Positions 18,301 through 24,978 of a stretch of 64,000 bases of DNA are shown here, piece after piece. Position numbers and translations under genes: made by a program. Under the pieces are notes generated by a model. That model was not told the origin of the DNA. It saw only the letters and a list, made by a program, of their open reading frames with translations, and searched no databases. Position 1 is the first letter of the stretch. The number at the start of each line of letters is the position of its first letter. The DNA lies in assembly GCA_031285625.1 (NCBI GenBank), contig JAITVV010000063.1, positions 1-64,000 on the forward strand, written 5' to 3'. This DNA is from Prevotella sp. Lineage in GTDB: Bacteria; Bacteroidota; Bacteroidia; Bacteroidales; Dysgonomonadaceae.

Positions 18301-18735
18301 AATAGGCTCTCCTGCTTGGTCGGTTACTGTTCCTGAGATATTTTTCTTTACTTGTTTGAATAGAGATATGTGTTTATTGGTGATACGATAAGATATATCC
18401 GTACCCTTAAATAGTTCGTCCAATACAGCTTTGATATCTTTATCTTTTACTGATATTGAACGCTGATTATTTTTGTCTATTTCTTGTGTATTATAGACAA
18501 ATTTATATCCGGTTTCTTGTTCAATTGTATTGAATATTTGTTCATAAGAAGCATTCTTAAGGTCTAGTGAGACAGCATTTGATTGGGCTATCACAAAATT
18601 TGTCGAAAAGAAAAAAAAGCTAATACAGATAATTAAAATACGAGTAAGCTGTTTTTTTTCGCAAGAAATTGAGTTATAGAACCCTAAATGGACATTATTT
18701 TTTCTCTTATGCCCAATAAGTAACTTATTATTCAT
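15358..18735 (-). CDS. SusC/RagA TonB-dependent transporter with STN domain
   Basis: The 1125-aa outer-membrane transporter imports the oligosaccharides made by the surface enzymes. After a long N-terminal extension and signal (ending FVIAQ near residue 51) comes an STN domain (about 55-125, VSLDLKNASYEQIF to ISLFKQ), which relays ligand occupancy to FecR. A carboxypeptidase-like domain follows (ISGTVTDQAGEPIIGANV), then the plug with EVVVVGYG and ALAGKAAGLQV, and a 22-strand barrel ending in FSFGVDISF. The STN domain together with the upstream FecR and sigma genes shows that transport and transcription are linked. A possible nearer start could shorten the unusual first 30 residues. Confidence 0.96.
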   Translation of the reverse strand: MNNKLLIGHKRKNNVHLGFYNSISCEKKQLTRILIICISFFFFSTNFVIAQSNAVSLDLKNASYEQIFNTIEQETGYKFVYNTQEIDKNNQRSISVKDKDIKAVLDELFKGTDISYRITNKHISLFKQVKKNISGTVTDQAGEPIIGANVSVKGTTNGTMTDLNGKFSLSVPETGTLLVSYVGFLSQNIDIKGQTQFQIVLNEEAQSLDEVVVVGYGVQKKRDLTGAISSVKMTDTPVGTISTVSHALAGKAAGLQVFQNSAQVGGGATFRIRGATSINAGNDPLFIIDGFPVSTSWTLDSDRNYYKTGTVDNILASINPNDIESIEVLKDASATAIYGSRAGHGVIIITTKRGKSGAPKVTYSGNVTVQNVRNNYKMLDAQEYMTQRNRFVHETWLHKTGQGIYGGKPAPANDPYIPRYTDAEIAAAQTTDWLDEITRTGIQQSHNVSLTGGSEKTQYAASLNYFNQKGIVRNNAMDRFTMKVNLDQEISKYVKTGFSFHLSRNQYDNSQLGDSDFERAGIITSALRFDPSVPVRDENGDYSIFPDMAQYPNPVSLLEITDKTTNDRVLASGYVQVEPIKGLILKANLGFDRRYDKNKSYVPTTTIAGYAKGGIANILQRDNMDYLMELTANYTKEFGSHNLTALVGYSYQQFNVESVFAGNEDFSTDGFLYNSLWAGGSAKPFVNSSAYNNSLGSYFARLNYSYLGRYLLTATVRADGAANFHPDYRWGYFPSVSLGWRFSDEEFMKPFSNILSNGKLRASYGQTGNSNIGNYMTDAYGVIAGWVFGNDGYTGTATTKLGNRKLTWETTSEFNVGLELGFLDNRIALTMEYYNRIISDLLVNNKPLPAYNEINKIAANMGKTQGRGFELTLNTVNITNKDWTWSTDFTFSTNKDNWYERDPNWTPAYYESERDPIRSHYVNLSDGLLQAGETAPAWQPSLLPGQIKLKNVYDEEGSPNLLNQYDIVYLGTSDPKCSVGFNNTVRYKNLDFNIYFYGEFGRLRGASYYDSWITGLGGNLTNLSRRTLDSYSNDNQNTTVPSLLQSSYGVGDYYFKKINYLRCRNITVGYTIPVAKSIANSIRISANVNNPFVITNWNGVDPETDTGNYSYPNVTSFSFGVDISF

Positions 18736-18748
18736 ATTTTTGTATGTT

Positions 18749-18833
18749 AAAAATTTGATACTTGGCAGTTATAGAAGACTGCCGGTTGACAATTTACGTT
18801 TGGGGGTGTTTGCGTCATCCCCAAATGTTTTTT
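18749..18833 (+). ncRNA. Candidate antisense small RNA in fecR-susC gap
   Basis: On the strand opposite to the PUL genes there is a possible -7 box TATTTTTG (18735-18742). It is followed by a hairpin GGCAGT/ACTGCC (18764-18783) and a strong intrinsic terminator (18796-18833). The expected product is about 85 nt, divergent from the susC start codon and complementary to the susC leader. No clear -33 TTTG is seen. Small antisense RNAs of this kind (DonS type) are known next to ECF-sigma/FecR-controlled susC genes in Bacteroides. The promoter and product are inferred. Confidence 0.4.
18796..18833 (+). terminator. Strong plus-strand terminator upstream of susC
   Basis: A 13-bp stem (18796-18808 with 18816-18828, two wobbles) with a 7-nt loop is followed by six T on the plus strand. 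The minus strand has no T run after it. It thus faces against fecR and susC and ends an antisense transcript, or it folds in the susC leader. Confidence 0.7.
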
Positions 18834-18899
18834 AGGAATTACGGACTCTTCATGATGTTTTTCTTTTAAGGTTTAACAATGCTTTTCTAGTTTATTTAG

Positions 18900-19796
18900 T
18901 TAATTAAGGTAAATCTCTCCACGTTTCTTTTCTATTCTATATTTTGCTGATATCTGAAGTATTGAAAGTATTTCATCTAACGTTTCTTTTTCATTAAATA
19001 CAGCATTGAATGTCTTTTTTTGCATAGCTTGGTTTCCAATGTGTATCTTAACATGGAATGCCCTTTCCAGTTCTTGTGTAATCTCGGCTAAAGTGTTATT
19101 CTCAAAACGGAATTCTCCTGTAAACCATGACATAACATTATCCATGCGTATCGGCAAGATATCAATTTCTCCTTTTGATATTGAATATATTGCCTGTTGA
19201 TTAGGCATAAGGATTTTAGCAGACTCGGAGTATTGACCGTCTTCGTATAATGCGACCTTGCCTTCGAGTAGAGATATTTTAATTTCATCGCTTTGAGCAT
19301 CTGTTATTACATTAAAAGATGTTCCTAACACTTTAATCTGTAATTTCCCTAAATCCACAATAAAGGGCTTCTGTTCATCTTTATGTACTTGAAAAAATGC
19401 TTCTCCGGAGATATCTACTTTCCTATTTTCACCATCGAATGAACGGGGATAAGTAAGACGGGCATTGGCATTCAGCCACACTATACTGCTATCCGAAAGC
19501 ACAACTTTAGTCTTAGCGTCCGCCACGGCTGTTACTTCGTACCAGATTAATTCCGGTTTAGCATTATCTGTATTTAAGAAATGATAGGAAGAAACAATAA
19601 GAAGAGCTACAGAAGCAGCAATCGAAAACCATTTCCATACTGAAGATATACTTTTTCTTAAAGGTATATCTCCAATACCTACTCGTTCTTGTAACCGTAT
19701 ATAGTTTACTTCCGAATCATATTCAGGCGATTTGAATCGAATCCGGTTTATCAGATCGTCTTTTTTGTGTTCCTGTATATTATTATCATCTTTCAT
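18900..19796 (-). CDS. FecR-family anti-sigma factor
   Basis: The 298-aa inner-membrane regulator holds the ECF sigma factor inactive until the STN domain of SusC signals. A short cytoplasmic N-terminal part (about 1-48) is followed by one membrane helix (WKWFSIAASVALLIVSSY, about 50-69). A periplasmic FecR domain comes next (VVLSDSSIVWLNANARLTYP, VDISGEAFFQVHKDEQKPF, LGTSFNVI). The C-terminal domain is STN-like (ITQELERAFHVKIHI to YRIEKKRGEIYLN). It is divergent from the sigma gene, with 161 bp between starts, and lies upstream of susC in the same direction. Confidence 0.93.
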   Translation of the reverse strand: MKDDNNIQEHKKDDLINRIRFKSPEYDSEVNYIRLQERVGIGDIPLRKSISSVWKWFSIAASVALLIVSSYHFLNTDNAKPELIWYEVTAVADAKTKVVLSDSSIVWLNANARLTYPRSFDGENRKVDISGEAFFQVHKDEQKPFIVDLGKLQIKVLGTSFNVITDAQSDEIKISLLEGKVALYEDGQYSESAKILMPNQQAIYSISKGEIDILPIRMDNVMSWFTGEFRFENNTLAEITQELERAFHVKIHIGNQAMQKKTFNAVFNEKETLDEILSILQISAKYRIEKKRGEIYLN

Positions 19797-19883
19797 GGTA
19801 GCGCTTTTATTATAAGATGACAGTGGTTGGTAAAAACTACGGGTTGATATCTAGTTTTTTTACAATTTTTCTAACTTTTTCTC

Positions 19884-19891
19884 TAACTTTG
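19884..19891 (+). promoter_or_regulatory. -7 box of the sigma gene promoter
   Basis: TAACTTTG matches the Bacteroidota -7 consensus TAnnTTTG. It is 66 bp before the ECF sigma start, with a T-rich -33 region (TTTTTT near 19855-19860). This fits constitutive low expression of the sigma factor. Confidence 0.5.
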
Positions 19892-19957
19892 CTGAAAAGT
19901 ATGTAAATGTAGGGTATACAGAAATTACATACCTTAAATAAAAAGCTGTAAAAGAAA

Positions 19958-20500
19958 ATGGAGCTGGAGTACTTGTTAGATAAAATCATAGAAGGGGATG
20001 AGAATGCTCTGCGATTGCTATTTGAAAGGTATTCACTGAGATTATTTCAGCTTGCTTATTATTATTTACAGGCAAAAGAGCCTGCCGAAGAAACGGTATT
20101 GGATGTATTTACTATCTTCTGGAAGAAAAGACAATCTTTAGGTCATATTAAAAATATTGAATCTTACTTATACACTTCTGTCAAAAACCAGGCATTACAT
20201 TATATTCGCCGGGATTATTATTCTGATAAAACGAGTATTAATTTATATGAAGTAGAACTGATTCCTGAAAATAATGATCCAGAGAGTACCCTGCTCGACA
20301 GGGAGTATGAGCACCTTATACAAGAGGCCATAGATTCATTACCTCCGAAATGCAAAGAGGTGTTTCGTCTTGTTTTATCTGACAAGCTAAAGAACAGGGA
20401 GATAGCTGAGCTGTTATCTATCAGTGAAAGCACTGTGAATGAACATATTGCTTTAGCTTACAAACGTATATCATTATATGTGAGGAAACGTTATAAATAA
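19958..20500 (+). CDS. ECF-type RNA polymerase sigma factor
   Basis: The 180-aa sigma-70-family factor should drive the susC promoter once released by FecR. Region 2 spans about residues 8-70 (LLFERYSLRLFQLAYYYL, AEETVLDVFTIFWKKR). Region 4 spans about 120-172 (LPPKCKEVFRLVLSDKLKNREIAELLSISESTVNEHIALAYKRI), including the DNA-recognition helix. There is no region 3, as expected for ECF factors. It is divergent from FecR. It is the last gene before the right border of the putative element, so the PUL is carried with its own control. Confidence 0.95.
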   Translation: MELEYLLDKIIEGDENALRLLFERYSLRLFQLAYYYLQAKEPAEETVLDVFTIFWKKRQSLGHIKNIESYLYTSVKNQALHYIRRDYYSDKTSINLYEVELIPENNDPESTLLDREYEHLIQEAIDSLPPKCKEVFRLVLSDKLKNREIAELLSISESTVNEHIALAYKRISLYVRKRYK

Positions 20501-20628
20501 TATCATTTATTTTATATATTTAAAATAGAAAACCGTCTAAAAAACATATAATTTTCGTATATTTGAATCATAAAAGAATGCCAGTCAACATCAAGCCAAA
20601 AGTGGTATTTGAGAGACATTTGAACACA

Positions 20629-20643
20629 TTACTAAAACATTAC
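20629..20643 (+). repeat. Right copy of the arm-type repeat
   Basis: TTACTAAAACATTAC is identical to 263-277 and in the same orientation. It lies 64 bp inside the right core repeat, whereas the left copy lies 137 bp inside the left core. Confidence 0.4.
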
Positions 20644-20706
20644 GACTGAAATTGAGTAATGATGTAAACGGTTGAAATAATAACATTTAGAAAATATAAA
20701 GTGGAA

Positions 20707-20720
20707 CCAGGTGGGACCAC
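20707..20720 (+). repeat. Right 14-bp att core direct repeat
   Basis: CCAGGTGGGACCAC equals the tRNA 3' end at 113-126. No other tRNA sequence precedes it, so only the last 14 bases of the tRNA remain on this side. A terminator begins 13 bp later, as after a tRNA gene. This is the expected attR, with the host tRNA terminator still in place. Confidence 0.6.
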
Positions 20721-20732
20721 AAATAAGTATCG

Positions 20733-20768
20733 AAAACCCTTGTAAGACAAGCTCTTGCGAGGGTTTTT
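20733..20768 (+). terminator. Strong intrinsic terminator after attR
   Basis: AAAACCCTTGTAAGA (20733-20747) pairs with TCTTGCGAGGGTTTT (20753-20767) in a 15-bp stem with two wobbles, ending in five T. It probably is the original terminator of the chromosomal tRNA gene. On the minus strand it may also end the HTH gene at 20816. Confidence 0.75.
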
Positions 20769-20815
20769 CATTTTCTGACTTCTCTTTAAAACTGAAAATT
20801 GTAAGAATATACAAA

Positions 20816-21772
20816 TTACAACCAATCAACATATTCCCTTTGCTTCTTAAAGTACTCAGCCTGAGCAACCTCATTTGATCCGCTGATTAAGGTAGAATAT
20901 TTTTTCATAGACAAAAACCATTCCTTGTGTGCTTCGCATATCTCAGGCTTGGTTAGTACTATTCTATTGAAAAAGTTGAGAGAAAAAGAGGAAGTTATTT
21001 TCCCGTTCCACTCATAATATACACTGTTTACATCAATATTAAAACTGGATAGATAAAAATAATTATTCGATTCAGAGTTAGTGGCACTTGTTCTCATCAT
21101 TTTTTCTGCGAAGTAGAGTATTTGATGAATATCTTTCTTTATTATTTTTATTTCCTCTTTGTTTATTAACTCCAGATCATGAAAATAACGAACTAGTTTT
21201 AAAGGGGTCAGAAATACATTTGGATCTAAAATAAACGAATTGTTTTTTAATCTTCTTGTTTTAACGTTTATATTACTTCTCAATTCTTCCAATTCGGCAG
21301 GAATTTCAACTTCCGAAAATTTAGGTTTTACGACGCCTCTGTCTCTCCAATGAAGCCACAGATAATAAGCTAGCTTAAACAAATTTTTATGATGGACACT
21401 GAATTCTGCCGGGAAGTAATTCAAGGCAAATATTGCACTTGAGGATTTATCAGTAAAACGGTTATCCACATCTGCTTTATACTTTCTCATTTTATCCAAA
21501 AAACCTTCTGTTGGATCTTTGTTGATTTTTAGATCTATGACTACCTTGCTATTATTGATTTTTAATGCTACAAGTTCGTCCAAAGAAAAATCCAATAGTT
21601 CTGACAAGATAATAAGTTCTTCGAAATAGAATGACATTTTTCCGCCTAATCTTCTGTATGCAGATTCCCGGCTAATGTCAAGTACCTCTGATAAATAATC
21701 AACAGGTTTGATATGAGAAGGTATTAGTTCCAGTATTTTATTGATAATTATTGTTTTTATATCTTTATTCAT
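20816..21772 (-). CDS. HTH-domain protein, paralog A
   Basis: The 318-aa protein has an N-terminal helix-turn-helix (about residues 20-65: YLSEVLDISRESAYRRLGGKMSFYFEELIILSELL) of lambda-repressor-like type. About 250 residues follow without a recognised domain, rich in aromatic and charged residues (LAYYLWLHWRDRG, KKYSTLISGSNEVAQ). It is a likely transcription regulator with a sensory C-terminal region. The upstream gene at 21765-22759 is a paralog over its whole length. Both are divergent from the secreted-protein genes starting at 23125, which they may control. No signal peptide is seen. Confidence 0.7.
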   Translation of the reverse strand: MNKDIKTIIINKILELIPSHIKPVDYLSEVLDISRESAYRRLGGKMSFYFEELIILSELLDFSLDELVALKINNSKVVIDLKINKDPTEGFLDKMRKYKADVDNRFTDKSSSAIFALNYFPAEFSVHHKNLFKLAYYLWLHWRDRGVVKPKFSEVEIPAELEELRSNINVKTRRLKNNSFILDPNVFLTPLKLVRYFHDLELINKEEIKIIKKDIHQILYFAEKMMRTSATNSESNNYFYLSSFNIDVNSVYYEWNGKITSSFSLNFFNRIVLTKPEICEAHKEWFLSMKKYSTLISGSNEVAQAEYFKKQREYVDWL

Positions 21773-22759
21773 AAGAATAATCCTTGTTTGTGATGTTTTT
21801 TATATAGCTACGTTGTTGATTTATAAATTTTATCTGTAAAATCTCATTACATCCGCTTATTAATGTCGAATATTTCTTAAGAGAATTAAACCAAGAAAGG
21901 TATGTCTTACATATTCTTGCATTAGTAGACCTGATATTTATTCCATAAGATATCCATAAGTTTATTGCCTCTTTATCATCATATTTGGAATATAGTCCTG
22001 ACGAATCAATCTGAGTACTGGATAAATAGATGTAATTTGTGTATCCTTCTATCCGATCTCCCTGTTTTATAATATACTCCATTACATCAATAAATTATAC
22101 AGGTCTTTTTGTAATAGAAGCATCTCACTATCCGAAATAAGCTGTCTGTTATAATAGTATTGAATTTCCCTAACTGTGTTTCTCAAAAAATAAATATCCA
22201 ATATATATGTATGGTTTCCCGATCTTTTATATGTCTTAAGTTTTTTTTGCTTAGCAAGAAGACTATCGGATAATACAATATCTGAGAGGCTGAAGCCCAA
22301 TGGTTTCAGTTGCGTCTGATGTATCCATCTATAGTAATAAAACTTAAACAAATAATCAAAATTAACAGATGTCAGAATCATCAAGCGGTTTGCAGTAACC
22401 ATTACTTCCAACTTTTTTGCCTTACTTGTTTTATCCAAGTTATGGATATATGCAGAAAGAAAATCCAGAAAGGTTTGTTGTGGATTGAATAGCTTATCTG
22501 ATTGAGACTGGAATAAGATAGGCTGTTGTCCCGCTTCATTATTCAAACTAGTATAAACTATTTCGTCCAAGGAAATAAATAACCTGGAAGATATCTTTAT
22601 CAGATCCTCTAGAGTAAAAGAGACTTCTCCCTTTATTCTCCTGTATATTGATTCTTTGCTGATACCAAGTACATCATGCAAGAAATCGACAGGGTTTAGA
22701 TACGATGGTATCTTTGCTAAGATTTTAGCAGTTATTTTTCTCCTTAATTCTGTCTCCAT
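21765..22759 (-). pseudogene. HTH-domain protein, paralog B, split in two frames
   Basis: Two minus-strand frames together equal one protein like the neighbour at 20816-21772. The first (22759-22082, 225 aa) has the HTH FLHDVLGISKESIYRRIKGEVSFTLEDLI and ends at NLLM. The second (22082-21765, 105 aa) begins MEYIIKQGD and carries SLKKYSTLISGCNE, matching MKKYSTLISGSNE of the paralog. Stop and start overlap as TAATG (22084-22080). Either a one-base frameshift has split the gene, or the two parts are made separately by coupled re-initiation. The alignment with the unsplit paralog favours a frameshift. The second part overlaps the start of paralog A by 8 bp. Confidence 0.65.
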
Positions 22760-23124
22760 TTATTTTATCTATAAAATCAAAAGATGATGCGGACACAAAA
22801 ATATCATTATTTTCTTCAACTAAAACAATCGAGAAAATCAGTAGTAGCAACAAAACGGGCACTATATATAATGTAAAATAAAGCAAAAATCTTAATCATT
22901 ACCAATTGAAACACAGAAAAATATTGATAAATTTTCAATTATAACATTTTTGTTTGTCAGATACTTGAAAATATCTCATTTTATATTTAATTCTTTTTCA
23001 TTATTATCTTTTCCTAAAGCTCTAACTTTGTATCATTCAAAGACAATTTTATTCAAAAGCATAAGTCAACAAGTTCAAAGTAAATCTTACACAGATTTTT
23101 AATAGACAACATTATCTAAATAAA
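22760..23124. promoter_or_regulatory. Divergent promoter region
   Basis: This 365-bp AT-rich gap separates the HTH genes from the surface-protein genes. TAACTTTG at 23023-23030 is a good -7 box for the plus-strand genes, with a T-rich -33 area near 22991-22999 and a leader of about 90 nt. No convincing operator repeat is visible. Confidence 0.5.
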
Positions 23125-24270
23125 ATGCGTAACTATATTTTTCTAAAAGTACTAACTGATAAGTTTTTTCTGTTTGTACTGTTACTTGCTTCAACTATGT
23201 CTATATACAGCCAGGTTACAATAGGTTCAGATTCTCCCCCTAGACCGGGGGCCTTACTAGAACTGAAAATAAACGAAAACGATAGGGCTAATGCTAACAA
23301 AGGCATCTTACTTCCTCGTGTAAACCTTAAAGTAAAAAATCAGCTTTATCCTATGTTCGATGAAAATGATCAGACATATACCGACAGCGAAAAAAAGATC
23401 CATACCGGCCTGATGGTATATAATATGACTAATAGCTTGCTCGAAGATTTATGTCCGGGACCATATATTTGGGATGGTAACAATTGGGACAGATTATGGA
23501 AACCCTGTTCAGATGCATTCAAGATAGAATGTACTAATATTTATGTAACAGGATATATTGACAAAGATATGAGTGCGACTACTCCGGTCGTACAAATACC
23601 ATATAAAATATCAGGCACGATGCAAGGTACATATACTGTGCCTGCAGGCACAATAGGAAGCTATGGTAATGTAGTAGCCAAGGTAGAAAAGCAGACACTA
23701 ACATCTACGTCAGGATTTATCAATGTGAAATTTTCGGGAGCCCCTACTGTCATTGAAGACTTAATTCCTTTTTCTATCCAGATAGCGAATAGTACATGCT
23801 CTATCTACCTGTCAACCATAAAACCTCCGTCCGATTGTCCTGATGGCACTACCGCAAGGGGCTTTGTTTTCGAGCAAAATTCAAAATGGTATGTCGTGAC
23901 TTCCGGTATTTATAATAATTATAAAGTCGCTCAGACGATACAATGTGATACGGAAGAAGAAGCACTAAGCCATCCTGAGGCACTCCAATATTGCGGAGAT
24001 AAGAATGATAATAGATGTGTGAGACTCTTTAAAAGAGATGGTACACATGCCGGAAATGTAAATATGACAACCCGTAGTTCCGGCTGGTTAGAAGGTATTC
24101 TCGAATTTTACCTGGGATGTCAGATGAATATTATTGCTTATAGCGGCAGTAGAATACAATGTATCGAGTTTGGCAGAGGATATATTGGAGCAGTAAATGT
24201 TTCGGGAGGCAGAGGATATTTGGGATTTACATCCCAGATAGCAACTATGTCAACTAAGCCTTTGAGATAA
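23125..24270 (+). CDS. Secreted VTIG-module protein
   Basis: The 381-aa protein has a signal peptide (about 1-29, ending SIYSQ). Its N-terminal module reads VTIGSDSPPRPGALLELK, KGILLPRVNL, HTGLMVYNMT and GPYIWDGNNW. The same order of motifs occurs in the proteins at 24319 and 38926 in this window. The middle is Ig-like (about 145-230). The C-terminal part (about 245-381) is cysteine-containing with no recognised domain. It is the first of three co-directional genes. A cell-surface structural or binding protein is likely; function is unknown. Confidence 0.7.
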   Translation: MRNYIFLKVLTDKFFLFVLLLASTMSIYSQVTIGSDSPPRPGALLELKINENDRANANKGILLPRVNLKVKNQLYPMFDENDQTYTDSEKKIHTGLMVYNMTNSLLEDLCPGPYIWDGNNWDRLWKPCSDAFKIECTNIYVTGYIDKDMSATTPVVQIPYKISGTMQGTYTVPAGTIGSYGNVVAKVEKQTLTSTSGFINVKFSGAPTVIEDLIPFSIQIANSTCSIYLSTIKPPSDCPDGTTARGFVFEQNSKWYVVTSGIYNNYKVAQTIQCDTEEEALSHPEALQYCGDKNDNRCVRLFKRDGTHAGNVNMTTRSSGWLEGILEFYLGCQMNIIAYSGSRIQCIEFGRGYIGAVNVSGGRGYLGFTSQIATMSTKPLR

Positions 24271-24318
24271 AAAGTTTATAGCAAATGCGTTTATTATAAT
24301 AAGATAAAACCAAAACGA

Positions 24319-24974
24319 ATGAAACTATTAAAAACAATAATTTGTAGCCTTGTCTTCATATTCTTCTTATGTATCAGTGGAGGGTTGAAAGCTCAGGTAA
24401 CGATTGGTTCAGGCATTGAACCAAACAAAGGAGCATTATTAGACCTGAAAGAAAAAACTCCGGTCGATCCGGCGGTTGATAATTCTACTGCTAATAAAGG
24501 TATAGGGTTGCCAAGAGTAAATCTGACCTCATTAACTACTCTTACCGACATTAGTGACGCTGTTGGTAAGGAGCTACAACATACTGGCCTAATGGTTTAC
24601 AATATCAATACCGTTGTAGCAAGTAATATTTCGCCAGGAATATATGTATGGGATGGGATACAATGGGTCAAAGGCAATACTGAAACAGTAGCCAGTAATG
24701 AATTCTATTATATGCCGTCGTTTAATCTACCATTATCGACAGTAGGTACACAATATTATCCTATATACTGGAATATATAACCCAATTTACAAAAGCAGGC
24801 TTACCTGTTCATCCGGCGGATAAAATAGAGTTTAGAATAACCTATAATGACCCGTCACTGATTACCAATATTTCTTTTCCTGCCGAATATGGAAATGAAT
24901 ATATGAAATATGATGTAATAAGTACCACAGCCCCTGTTGGTTCATTCACAAATATTATTATCGTAGTAAAATAA
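24319..24974 (+). pseudogene. Secreted VTIG-module protein, frameshifted
   Basis: The first frame codes 153 aa: a signal (ending GGLKAQ), VTIGSGIEPNKGALLDLKE, KGIGLPRVNL, HTGLMVYNIN and GIYVWDGIQW, closing at PIYWNI (stop 24778-24780). Translation then continues without interruption in the -1 frame from about 24774: YITQFTKAGLPVHPADKIEF and on to TNIIIVVK, with a stop at 24972-24974. The joined product is about 218 aa, and the extension looks like a beta-rich C-terminal half of an Ig-like domain. A one-base loss in about 24765-24780 or a sequencing error explains it. The next gene starts 4 bp later, as expected for the full-length reading. Confidence 0.65.
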
Positions 24975-24978
24975 GTTA

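Larger units (their letters stand above)
20501..20815. other. Right border of the putative element
   Basis: No gene is seen. The stretch holds the right copy of TTACTAAAACATTAC (20629-20643), the right 14-bp core (20707-20720) and a strong terminator (20733-20768). A translated reading frame on the minus strand here crosses the terminator and has no family resemblance. Confidence 0.6.

Noticed and set aside
20632-20874. 80-aa minus-strand frame at the right border
   Set aside because: It spans the att core and a strong terminator and runs into the HTH gene; no homology pattern.
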